Of a stretch of DNA of 64,000 nt, positions 1 to 7,741 are shown one piece after another. Source of the stretch: Boseongicola sp. GTDB lineage: Bacteria > Pseudomonadota > Alphaproteobacteria > Rhodobacterales > Rhodobacteraceae. The stretch is from the NCBI GenBank assembly GCA_028824715.1, contig JAPPCV010000087.1:1-64000 (forward strand), given 5' to 3'. Position 1 is the stretch's first letter. The number at the start of each line of letters is the position of its first letter. Below the pieces are notes generated by a model. That model did no database searches. It saw only the letters and a list, made by a program, of their open reading frames with translations, and had not been told where the DNA came from. A program made the translations under genes and the position numbers.

Positions 1-386
1 GAGCCCGGGACTGAGGAAGCATCCCGGGGTTGGTCTTCAACGCATGGTTCAGGGTGGATTGGATGACAGTCTCCTTTCCTGTGCTGGTCAGCGCGGGCTC
101 CCGAAACTTTCGTTCCTCAAGCCCCTCCCTTCAGGGAGGGGTCGCTGACTGCCGTCCCTTTGTTGTGCGGAACGACGGTAGAAGACCCCGACGCGGACGA
201 CAACGCCAAATGGAAGGACGCCTTCAGGGCGTCCCCCGAAACCGTCCGAACCATGGGAATCGATCCACGTTGAACGTGCCGGCTGCCGGGTGTTCGCGGT
301 GCGTTGCCACGGTCAGACGTGCCACCGGCGGACTCGCCTGACCCCAAGGGTTGATTTGATCCGATTCCAAGGGCAGGGTTCCGATC
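1..386. other. Non-coding stretch upstream of the DUF2794 gene
   Basis: No open frame here looks like a protein. The ORF on the minus strand is an antisense shadow of the DUF2794 gene, and the plus-strand ones have no recognisable motif. The only clear structure is a perfect 8-bp GC-rich hairpin, listed separately. The 5' neighbour lies outside the window. Confidence 0.6.
122..141. repeat. Perfect hairpin, possible IS200/IS605-type end remnant
   Basis: CCCCTCCC, a TTCA loop and GGGAGGGG form a perfect 8-bp stem. There is no T-run after it, so it is not a classical terminator on the plus strand. Subterminal hairpins of this look, preceded by CAAG and with a TTCA loop, are common at ends of IS200/IS605/IS1341 elements. 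No transposase is seen nearby, so this would be a remnant at most. Confidence 0.4.
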
Positions 387-734
387 ATGACGGTCCAGTA
401 CCCGGCTCCCTTCCCAAGATCCCGGCATGCGCCCGAACGCGTGGCATTCGATCGCCGCGAACTTATGGCAATCCTGAACGTCTACGGCCGCATGGTCGTC
501 GCCGGAGAATGGCGCGACTACAGCATGTCCTTCCTGCAGGACACCGCGATCTTCTCGATTTTTCGCCGGACTACCGAGTATCCTGTCTACCGGATCGAAA
601 AGCGGCCCAGGCTCCGGGAACGGCAGGGCATGTATTCCGTAGTCGGCATGGACGGCCACGTCCTGAAGCGCAGCCAGGACCTGAAGACCGTCCTGCGCGT
701 CCTTGAGCGGAAGCTCATCCGCGTTGTCGAGTAA
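387..734 (+). CDS. DUF2794 domain-containing protein
   Basis: This 115-aa protein matches the DUF2794 family, which is found almost only in alphaproteobacteria and has no known function. The conserved core is visible as EYPVYRIEKRP, followed by RQGMYSVVG and the C-terminal VLRVLERKL. The length is as expected for the family. The gene converges on the NlpC/P60 gene and their 3' ends overlap by 20 bases. No signal peptide or membrane segment is seen, so it is probably cytoplasmic. The function cannot be inferred from the sequence. Confidence 0.9.
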   Translation: MTVQYPAPFPRSRHAPERVAFDRRELMAILNVYGRMVVAGEWRDYSMSFLQDTAIFSIFRRTTEYPVYRIEKRPRLRERQGMYSVVGMDGHVLKRSQDLKTVLRVLERKLIRVVE

Positions 735-1605
735 CCTGCTTCTCTCTTGGGCCAAGCCTCATGCGTTTCAAGCGCGTCGGCCGCAGCCGCGACGTCGCCG
801 GCCCGGTGTCGGTTGACGCCATCCGTGCCAAGGCGGTCGCGACCCGCTCTTCGACGACCGACATGTGGTGGGCGTTCGCGTGGATGAGCGTGTCATTGCC
901 GCTGGCGATAGCGACATGACCATTCCAGAACACGAGGTCACCGGCGTTCAGGGTGTCAGATTCCGAAAGGCGCTCTCCCGGCATCGCCTCCTGAAGATCG
1001 CTGTCCGGAGGGCATTCAAGACCCGCCGCGTGAAACGCCGCCTGCACCAGTCCGGAGCAATCGATTCCGTAGCCGGAATTCCCCGCCCAGACATAGGGTG
1101 TCCCCAGCATGACTCGCGCCCAGCCTACGACGTTCCCGTCCCTCGACCCAACTTCGGTGAGGTGCGCTGCAGGGACGTGCAGGCGATCCCTTGAGACGAT
1201 TCGGCACCATGCGCCGAGTCGCTCGGTCACTCGAACCTCGGAGTTCAGGTGCAAGTCCCGCACGAGCGAGGCCTTGGCATTCGGATCCGCCCGCGCGTAC
1301 GTGGAGCGAACCATGACCCTGTGCGTCGGACGGAAGGCCCTGGCCAGGCATGTCGCCCCGACATAGCCGACATATCCGTCCTTGGACGAGTATCCGAAAC
1401 TCCAGCTTCCTTGTCTCTCGAGTTCGACAAACCTGTCGCCGAAAATCAACTGGCGAACCGCCTGGCCCCAGGGCGACTCAAGCAGCCAGGCAGATTCAGC
1501 GACGCTGTACGCCTTTCCATCAGTGAAGAGATCCGCCTCGACAAGTCCCTGCAGTTCGCTCCTCGCCACACGCCCGTTTGCCGCCAGGAATCTCCTGTCA
1601 CTCAT
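715..1605 (-). CDS. C40 family peptidase (NlpC/P60)
   Basis: This 296-aa protein ends in an NlpC/P60 cysteine peptidase domain, a family that cleaves peptide bonds in murein stem peptides. The catalytic Cys183 lies in GIDCSGLVQAAF, a His is in NGHVAIASG (about residue 230), and a third polar position follows in IHANAHH. The first 150 residues look like one or two SH3-like wall-binding domains, which is the usual arrangement. No signal peptide is evident, so export is uncertain. The start overlaps the stop of the upstream aminopeptidase by four bases (ATGA), which indicates translational coupling. A leucyl aminopeptidase beside a C40 peptidase suggests joint recycling of wall peptides (inference). 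Confidence 0.9.
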   Translation of the reverse strand: MSDRRFLAANGRVARSELQGLVEADLFTDGKAYSVAESAWLLESPWGQAVRQLIFGDRFVELERQGSWSFGYSSKDGYVGYVGATCLARAFRPTHRVMVRSTYARADPNAKASLVRDLHLNSEVRVTERLGAWCRIVSRDRLHVPAAHLTEVGSRDGNVVGWARVMLGTPYVWAGNSGYGIDCSGLVQAAFHAAGLECPPDSDLQEAMPGERLSESDTLNAGDLVFWNGHVAIASGNDTLIHANAHHMSVVEERVATALARMASTDTGPATSRLRPTRLKRMRLGPREKQVTRQRG

Positions 1606-3026
1606 CCAAGCATCTCCGGCAGCGCCCTGTAGAGTGCACGGATGCCCTGCCCGGACCCGCCCCTGGGACGGCCCGGTGCGGAGTCCCGAGTCCAGCCAAA
1701 TATGTCAAAATGCATGTAACGCGACGCAGCCGTGACGAAACGTCGGAGGAACAGTGCGGCCGTGATCGATCCCGCAAAGCCGCCTTTCGGCGCATTGTCC
1801 AGATCCGCGATTCCCGGCTCGATCATCTTCTCGTACGGGTCCCAGAACGGAAGTCTCCAAACCGGATCCCGCACCGCCTCTGCCGCCGCCTCCAGCGCAG
1901 CGGCATCGCCGTCATCCGTCGCGTAGAACGGCGCGAGGTCTGGCCCGACCGCGACCCTGGCCGCTCCCGTCAAGGTGGCCATCGACACGATCAGGTCTGG
2001 TCGGTCCTCGTCGGCCAGAGCCAACGCGTCGGCAAGCACGAGCCGGCCCTCGGCATCGGTGTTGTTGATCTCGACCGTGAGGCCTTTTCGCGAGTCGAGG
2101 ATGTCGCCCGGACGGAACGCCTCGCCGGAAATGGAATTCTCGACCGCCGGAATCAGGACGCGAAGCCGACAATTCATGCCGCTGTCCATCAACATGTGGG
2201 CAAGACCCAGCACGTTGGCAGCTCCGCCCATGTCCTTCTTCATCAATTGCATGGACGCGCCGGGCTTGATGTTCAACCCGCCGGTATCGAAGCACACGCC
2301 CTTGCCAATCAGTGCAAGGGACGGACCGCTGTCGCCCCATGACATGTCAATGAGCCTCGGCTCCCTGGAACTGGCCCGTCCCACGGCATGGATCATCGGG
2401 AGGTTGCGCTTCGACAGCGCGGCCCCCGCGGTGACTTCAACAGCCATGCCATGGGTGCCTGCAAGATCGCGGGCCGCCATCTCGAGTTCGTCCGGACCCA
2501 TATGGGAGGCGGGCGTGTTTATCAGGTCGCGGGCCAACGCCTCGCCGGACGCGATCCGCTCCAGCATCGCCGCATCAACGCCTTCAGGCGCCAGCAGCAT
2601 GGCCAACGGTTTCGAATCGGAGACGAACCTGTCAAACCGGTAGCCTGCGAGCAGCCAGCCGAGCGCGGCCTCGGCAAGCTCGTCGCCCTCCAGGTCGCAC
2701 TCGAGCCGCCAGACACCTTCGGGAAGATGTCCACGCAGCGCTCCAGCCAGGAACCGGCCCCGCGCGCGGTCCTTCCCGCTGCCCAGCCCGCCGACGGCAC
2801 CGCTCAACCCGCCCTTGCCAGGCAAGGGAAGGGCTTCGCCGACACCGGCCTTGAAGCCCGCAGCGCCGACCCAGTCGCGCGTCGCATCGTCCCGCGCCGC
2901 GAGCCAGTCCGCGAGTCCCTCCTTTTTCACCAGAAACAGCGGCCTTGCCGCAGAAGCGTCTGTCGAAAATGCAAGCGCTGGCAACGTGATTCCCCCCAAG
3001 GCAGGTTTCGGCACGACCAATGCCAA
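1602..3026 (-). CDS. Leucyl aminopeptidase family protein (M17)
   Basis: This is a 474-aa M17 zinc/manganese aminopeptidase that removes N-terminal residues from peptides in the cytoplasm. The signature NTDAEGRL is at residues 322-329, and the upstream metal/substrate segment GKGVCFDTGGLNIKP is at about 241-255. The first 170 residues are the poorly conserved N-terminal domain of the family. The gene is first in an apparent two-gene operon with the NlpC/P60 peptidase (ATGA overlap). It resembles the alphaproteobacterial PepB-like branch rather than PepA strictly, so no symbol is given. Confidence 0.93.
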   Translation of the reverse strand: MALVVPKPALGGITLPALAFSTDASAARPLFLVKKEGLADWLAARDDATRDWVGAAGFKAGVGEALPLPGKGGLSGAVGGLGSGKDRARGRFLAGALRGHLPEGVWRLECDLEGDELAEAALGWLLAGYRFDRFVSDSKPLAMLLAPEGVDAAMLERIASGEALARDLINTPASHMGPDELEMAARDLAGTHGMAVEVTAGAALSKRNLPMIHAVGRASSREPRLIDMSWGDSGPSLALIGKGVCFDTGGLNIKPGASMQLMKKDMGGAANVLGLAHMLMDSGMNCRLRVLIPAVENSISGEAFRPGDILDSRKGLTVEINNTDAEGRLVLADALALADEDRPDLIVSMATLTGAARVAVGPDLAPFYATDDGDAAALEAAAEAVRDPVWRLPFWDPYEKMIEPGIADLDNAPKGGFAGSITAALFLRRFVTAASRYMHFDIFGWTRDSAPGRPRGGSGQGIRALYRALPEMLG

Positions 3027-3465
3027 TTGTCAACGAACGTCAATCCAAAGGCGCAACCTGCCCATGGTTGCGCTGTTCGGATCAATAACGGTTCAGCCCC
3101 GCCTCAGGCCGTTCTCGTCGACATGAATCCACATTGTCATCCACGCAGCGCCTGACGCTGTCCGCGACCGCGAATCATGCTGTCTCCATTGCGGCAACCC
3201 GATCCAACCCGTCGTCAGGCCTTGCAAATCCACATGCCGAAGCTCTTGAATTCACCCCGCAGCACAGCTCCGGCCAATCGGTGCACCGAAGGAGTCTAAG
3301 GCGCGTGGTGCACCTCCTGCAGACCACAGACAGGCGTCGCCAAACCTTCCATCCGAGCCTTGAGCTGAAGCGACAGGAACTGCGAATAGTGGCGGGACTG
3401 GTGCAGGTTGCCGCCGGGGAACCAAAGCGCCTCCTGCTGCGACGAAAGAACGAGCAACGGCGGCG
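3027..3465. other. Intergenic stretch holding the broken 5' end of the antitoxin
   Basis: Most of this stretch has no credible gene. From 3364 to 3465 the frame of the downstream antitoxin-toxin ORF stays open and encodes ATKERATAAL just before the called TTG start. That is typical RelB/DinJ sequence, so the true antitoxin began upstream. No ATG, GTG or TTG start with a normal antitoxin N-terminus is found there. The residues between the TGA at 3361-3363 and ATKERA do not look like the usual N-terminal strand, which suggests damage. Confidence 0.5.
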
Positions 3466-3930
3466 TTGAGCGCGATGGGACTGTCGGTTTCGGATGCGAT
3501 CCGGATCCTGATGCTGCGCATCGCGGATGAGCAGCGCCTTCCGTTTGACGTGAAGGTTCCGAATTCGGCCACAGTCGAGGCAATGGAGGAACTGGAGGCC
3601 GGCAAGGGCCAACGGTTCGAGACGCCTGAAGACCTGCGGGCGGACCTGGGGATGAGCGTGCTGGCGCTTGTTCGGTCGACACGGTTCCGCAAGGACGTGA
3701 AGCGCATGCAGAAGCGAGGCAAGGACATGGAAAGGCTGGCCACGGCAGTGACGATGCTGGCGCGCCAGGACGCCTTGCCCGCGGAATACCGGGATCACGC
3801 GCTGCGTGGGGACTGGGCGGGCTTCCGCGACCTGCACATCGAGCCGGTCTGGCTGCTGCTCTACCGGGTCGCAGGCGACGAGGTGCAGCTGGCGCGAACA
3901 GGCAATCACTCGGACCTGTTCCAGAAGTGA
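3466..3930 (+). CDS. Fused RelB/DinJ-type antitoxin and YafQ-type toxin ORF
   Basis: One open frame of 154 aa covers two proteins that are normally separate. Residues 1-62 are the C-terminal part of a RelB/DinJ antitoxin (MGLSVSDAIRILMLRIADE, then LPFDVKVPN). From the ATG at 3652 (MSVLALVRSTRFRKD) the sequence is a RelE-superfamily YafQ-like endoribonuclease. Its family pattern includes YRDHALRGDWAGFRDLHIEP and the C-terminal GNHSDLF. There is no stop codon between the halves, and the usual antitoxin N-terminus is missing. The toxin half looks complete at 92 aa and could start alone at 3652, though the upstream ribosome site is weak. YafQ-type toxins cut mRNA on the ribosome. A hairpin follows the stop codon directly. 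Confidence 0.75.
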   Translation: MSAMGLSVSDAIRILMLRIADEQRLPFDVKVPNSATVEAMEELEAGKGQRFETPEDLRADLGMSVLALVRSTRFRKDVKRMQKRGKDMERLATAVTMLARQDALPAEYRDHALRGDWAGFRDLHIEPVWLLLYRVAGDEVQLARTGNHSDLFQK

Positions 3931-3932
3931 CG

Positions 3933-3964
3933 GGCACCTTGGGGATGACGTTTCCCGAGGTGCC
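3933..3964 (+). terminator. Terminator-like hairpin after the RelB/YafQ ORF
   Basis: GGCACCTTGGG pairs with CCCGAGGTGCC in an 11-bp stem (one G-T pair) with a 10-base loop, starting two bases after the toxin stop codon. No T-run follows, so termination strength is uncertain. Confidence 0.5.
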
Positions 3965-4080
3965 AAGCCGGGGTGAACAATGGGCCTTTCCGCGATCATG
4001 ACTTACGGACGGCCGGACGCGACCGCGCTCGGCATCGTCGTGCGGTTCCTTGATCGAGAACGGGACGCTGCGCGTCGCAA

Positions 4081-4518
4081 TCAGCCAGAAAGAGGTTCCG
4101 TTCGGTCGACACGGTTCGCGGCGCCGCGCTGCAGATAGGCAGCATGGAACCGCGCCGCGACTTGGGCAATGAACGCTCTCGAGAACGTGCCGATTCTGCC
4201 GTCGGGATCGAAGTGGTACGACTGTTCCAGGATGTCGCGGTTGTGCTCGTCCAGAACGATCCAGAGCTGTCGCTCATCGGCGAGACCCACGCGGCGAGCT
4301 TCGGTGATCGGTATCTCAAGGGTGTCCCGGTCCTCGTCGGGCGGCAGGCTGGTGATGGGCAGCAGGTAGAGCATAGTCTTGGTGCTGCGGATCGGGACAA
4401 CGGCGGCGAGCGTGACCGGTCGTGGCTTGCGACCCTCGGTCTCTCCGCGCTCTGCCTGCCACGACCAGAGGTAAGGGTAGCGCCAGACGTCGCCTGAGCC
4501 GGGATCAGTCATCGGCAT
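4081..4518 (-). CDS. PemK/MazF-like type II toxin (putative)
   Basis: This 145-aa protein begins GSGDVWRYPYLWSWQ, then RKPRPVTLAAVVPI and LYLLPITSLPP. That pattern resembles the PemK/MazF-like growth inhibitors of alphaproteobacteria, which are ribosome-independent endoribonucleases. The assignment rests mainly on this pattern and on its partner: it lies directly after a Phd/YefM antitoxin and overlaps it by 8-14 bases. An internal ATG at 4512 overlaps the antitoxin stop and is an equally good start. Catalytic residues could not be assigned with certainty. No signal peptide or membrane segment is present. Confidence 0.55.
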   Translation of the reverse strand: MPMTDPGSGDVWRYPYLWSWQAERGETEGRKPRPVTLAAVVPIRSTKTMLYLLPITSLPPDEDRDTLEIPITEARRVGLADERQLWIVLDEHNRDILEQSYHFDPDGRIGTFSRAFIAQVAARFHAAYLQRGAANRVDRTEPLSG

Positions 4519-4750
4519 CCATGAGACGGGTCAGCTCGGCGACCAGGAGCTTGCCCTCTTCGGGGGGAATGTCGGCGGTGCGCCGGGCGATCCGGGGGTC
4601 ACCCGATGTCTTGAGCGTTTCGTAGCTCTCGGTCGTGAGCAAGACGAAGCGCCGCTTTCCGTGCCTGGCGATGGCAACCGGCTCCTGGGCCGCGGCGGCC
4701 AGGACGTCTCCGGTCTTGTTGCCGAGGTCCGTGGACGTGAATTGAAGCAT
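4505..4750 (-). CDS. Phd/YefM family antitoxin
   Basis: This is an 81-aa antitoxin beginning MLQFTSTDLGNKTGDVLAAA, followed by EPVAIARHGKRRFVLLTTESY. That is the standard Phd/YefM N-terminal DNA-binding fold, which represses its own operon and neutralises the partner toxin. I chose the ATG at 4750 rather than the longer start at 4774 because an AAAGGA ribosome site sits eight bases upstream and the family begins here. The toxin follows with an overlapping start. A truncated transposase ORF points the opposite way from just upstream, so the promoter region is squeezed into a few dozen bases. Confidence 0.85.
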   Translation of the reverse strand: MLQFTSTDLGNKTGDVLAAAAQEPVAIARHGKRRFVLLTTESYETLKTSGDPRIARRTADIPPEEGKLLVAELTRLMDADD

Positions 4751-4786
4751 GTTTCGTTCCTTTGTCGAACACATGGAAATTAGCGA

Positions 4787-5556
4787 AAACCCAGAAAAGG
4801 GTCAAGGACCTGTTCGCGCACACGGCCGGGCTTGACGTCGTCGCGGAGAAGAGGATCGACATCGAGGCCTGCGGCGGCCCCCGGAAGCGCAAAGGACGCA
4901 AGGGCGTGCGGCTCGAGCTGCGGGCCGGGTCCGTCGACCTGGTCCCGCCGGCCGAGCTGCGGAAGGGCACGGCGCCCCTGCGCATGCTCGCCGTGCGCGT
5001 GCTGGAACCCGACCCGCCGGACGGCAAGGAGCCGCTCGACTGGCTGCTGCTGACCACCGAGGGCGGGCCCGACGCGGAGAACGCGCTCCGCGTCGCCGGA
5101 TGGCACGAGAGCAGGTGGCTGATCGAGGAATGGTTCGCCGCCGTCAAGACCGGGACGCGGATCAAGGACCGCAGGCTCAACGCCGCCGACGACCTGCGAA
5201 GGTGCCTCGCCTTCGACGCCATCACCGCCTGCACCGTCATGTCCGTCGAGCGCCTCGCGCGGAGCGCGCCGGACACGCCGGCGCGGACGGTCGTCCACCT
5301 CGACGAGATCCATGTCCTCGCCGTGCACATGGCGAAGCCGAACCACCGCAGGCAGCGCGGCCCGCCAGACCCGGACCAGACGGTCGCGGCGTTCGCGGTC
5401 AACACCGCGCGCCTCGCCGGCTTCATCCCCTCGAAAAGGCAGCCATGGCCCGGGACGCGCAAGCTATGGGAAGGATACCTGATACTGTCGCTCTTCGTCG
5501 AACATCACAGGGCAATGCGCGAATGCGCAAACACCGAGTCAACGGCGTTGCATTGA
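4787..5556 (+). pseudogene. 5'-truncated IS4 family transposase
   Basis: The open frame of about 255 aa covers only the C-terminal two thirds of an IS4-type DDE transposase. Family features are EPLDWLLLTTEGG, the HESRWLIEEWFAAVK segment, which fits the IS4 Y(2)R(3)E(6)K signature with His in place of Tyr and keeps the catalytic Glu, and a C-terminal PGTRKLWEGY. The N-terminal domain with the first catalytic Asp is missing, and the match starts abruptly beside the antitoxin promoter. The remnant cannot be active. I did not find terminal inverted repeats. The antisense 287-aa ORF is a shadow. Confidence 0.8.
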
Positions 5557-5874
5557 AAGATCCGGGCCCTTGAACACGCAGCCGTCGTCGCCTCGCTCGA
5601 GAATCTCATGACCCGTCCGTTTGTCGAGGAGGCGGTTTCTGCGCGTGCGCTGTCGCTTTGCGGCCTTGGGGTGGACATCCGGGGCGGCGACCTCTTGCCA
5701 TGCATGCCGGAGACCGGCGAATTCGAGCCGGCCTGATCGTCAGGCTTGCACCCCGGGCCGGGCTCGGACGATGGCGTCAGGATGCGGCGTCGTGGCCCTC
5801 GAGGGACGACCTTCCTCTCCGTCGCTGCGCAGCCGCAAGACGATCGGCATTGGCGCAGCTCGCCGGGCGGCCGT
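5557..5874. other. Non-coding stretch after the IS4 remnant
   Basis: About 320 bases lie between the transposase remnant and the convergent asd gene. I see no credible gene, no clear IS end and no strong hairpin. The listed ORFs are short or antisense to asd. Confidence 0.5.
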
Positions 5875-6915
5875 TCACGCGACCGCCTCGTCGGCCTTTC
5901 TCAGCACCCGGTTTCCGAGAAGTTCGGCAATCTGGACCGCGTTCAGCGCCGCGCCCTTCCTCAAGTTGTCCGAAACGCACCAGAAGTTCAGGCCGTTCTC
6001 CACAGTCGAGTCCTGGCGGATCCTGCTGACGAACGTGGCAAAGTCTCCCACGCACTCGACCGGCGTCGCGTAGCCCCCGTCCTCGCGCTTGTCGACGACA
6101 ATGACGCCGGGGCTTTCGCGCAGGATTGCACGCGCCTCGTCTTCGCCCAGGAACTCCTCGGTCTCCACGTTGATCGCCTCGGAATGGCCCACGAAGACCG
6201 GAACCCGCACGCAGGTCGCCGTCAGCTTGATCAATGGATCAATGATCTTCTTTGTCTCGGCGACCATCTTCCATTCTTCCTTGGTCGAACCGTCCTCCAT
6301 GAAGACATCGATATGCGGAATCACGTTGAACGCGATCTGCTTCTGAAACTTCCTTGCCTCGACTTCCTCCACCGGATTGTAGATTGCCTTGGTCTGGTCC
6401 CACAGCTCATCCATGCCTTCCTTTCCGGCCCCCGACACGGACTGGTAGGTCGAAACAACGACCCGCTTGATCCTTGCCCGGTCATGCAATGGCTTCAGCG
6501 CAATCACCATTTGTGCCGTTGAGCAGTTGGGATTGGCGATGATGTGCCGGTTCCTGCAATCCACGATCGCGTCCGGATTCACTTCCGGAACGATCAGGGG
6601 AATGTCCGGTTCGTAGCGATACAGGGACGAGTTGTCGATCACGATGCAACCCGTCTTGGCTGCCCTGGGAGCATAGGCCTTTGTCGGGCCTGACCCGATC
6701 GCAAAAAGCGCCATGTCGAATCCGCCGAAGTCGAAGCCATCCAGATCCCTTGTCTTGAGGGTCTGGTCGCCGTAGCTCACTTCCGTGCCCAGCGACCTGC
6801 GGCTCGCAAGAGCCACGACCTCATCTGCGGGGAACTGGCGCTCCGCCAGGATGTTGAGCATTTCACGGCCCACGTTGCCCGTGGCGCCGACGACTGCGAC
6901 GCGATAACCCACCAT
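5875..6915 (-). CDS. asd: Aspartate-semialdehyde dehydrogenase
   Basis: This 346-aa enzyme reduces aspartyl phosphate to aspartate semialdehyde with NADPH. The step is shared by lysine/diaminopimelate, threonine and methionine synthesis. The N-terminal nucleotide-binding loop is VVGATGNVGREML, and the active-site cysteine lies in PNCSTAQMV. The ORF track extends to 7086, but the extra 57 residues are not family-like, and MVGYRVAVVGATG at 6915 is the natural start. It acts in the same pathway as dapD and dapE further along the window. The gene is single and divergent from rppH. Confidence 0.96.
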   Translation of the reverse strand: MVGYRVAVVGATGNVGREMLNILAERQFPADEVVALASRRSLGTEVSYGDQTLKTRDLDGFDFGGFDMALFAIGSGPTKAYAPRAAKTGCIVIDNSSLYRYEPDIPLIVPEVNPDAIVDCRNRHIIANPNCSTAQMVIALKPLHDRARIKRVVVSTYQSVSGAGKEGMDELWDQTKAIYNPVEEVEARKFQKQIAFNVIPHIDVFMEDGSTKEEWKMVAETKKIIDPLIKLTATCVRVPVFVGHSEAINVETEEFLGEDEARAILRESPGVIVVDKREDGGYATPVECVGDFATFVSRIRQDSTVENGLNFWCVSDNLRKGAALNAVQIAELLGNRVLRKADEAVA

Positions 6916-7130
6916 GGCCTCCTGCTTGGCTGGGACGTTGTCCAATATCGCCTGTTCGTGCCAGAGAAAAGGGGCAAATCGTCCCGCACCCGTACAAGCA
7001 ATGACGCCGTCCAGCGACCTGCCGCCAAACCGGAATGCCGACGGCGTGTTTGCGCCGCTTGCGGTCTGCGGCAGGATGCGGCGCACGCTTCCCCTTGACC
7101 TCTCGTCCCCTTCGAAGCACGTCCTTGCCC

Positions 7131-7610
7131 ATGCACACCAACCTTCCCTACCGGCACTGCGCAGGCGTGGCGCTGGTCAATGCCCAAGGTCTCGTCTTTA
7201 CCGGCGAGCGCGTCGACACGCCCGGCGCATGGCAGATGCCCCAAGGGGGCGTAGACAGTGGCGAGGCGCCTCGGTCAGCGGCGTTTCGCGAGCTTGAGGA
7301 GGAGACGGGCATATCGCCGGCCTTGGTAACCCTTGAACGCGAGCATCCGGACTGGATTCTCTACGATCTCCCTGAACATCTCGTCGGCAAGCTCTGGAGC
7401 GGTCGCTATCGGGGTCAGAAGCAACGATGGTTTCTGATGCGGTTCCATGGCGCTGACGGCGACATCGCCCTGGACCAGGAGCACCGCGAATTCTCACGAT
7501 GGCGCTGGTCCACTCCGGACGAAGTGATCGGAAACATCGTTCCGTTCAAGCGCGCTGCCTACGAGCAGGTCATCGCGGCGTTCCGGCCGCACCTGTCTGC
7601 CGCTCCGTAG
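7131..7610 (+). CDS. rppH: RNA pyrophosphohydrolase (Nudix)
   Basis: This 159-aa Nudix hydrolase removes pyrophosphate from the 5' triphosphate of mRNA, which triggers RNase E decay. The Nudix box GGVDSGEAPRSAAFRELEEE fits the GX5EX7REUXEE pattern. The start at 7131 (MHTNLPYRHCAGVALVN) matches the alphaproteobacterial RppH/IalA N-terminus, whereas the longer ORF adds 32 unrelated residues. The C-terminal motif IVPFKRAAYEQVIAAF is also typical. It stands alone, divergent from asd. Confidence 0.95.
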   Translation: MHTNLPYRHCAGVALVNAQGLVFTGERVDTPGAWQMPQGGVDSGEAPRSAAFRELEEETGISPALVTLEREHPDWILYDLPEHLVGKLWSGRYRGQKQRWFLMRFHGADGDIALDQEHREFSRWRWSTPDEVIGNIVPFKRAAYEQVIAAFRPHLSAAP

Positions 7611-7741
7611 GCGCCTGGCATCCGGCTCGACGCGCGATGCCGCCTGGGTCCCGTTTTCCGTCCAGGTCATGGCGGCCACGTACGCCGTGCCGGCCAGGCA
7701 TCCCGCTTTCCCTCTTCGGCGCTCAGGGATAAACCCGTCGC

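Noticed and set aside
4599-5462. 287-aa minus-strand ORF extending the antitoxin region
   Set aside because: Antisense to the IS4 transposase remnant and in a different frame from the Phd antitoxin.
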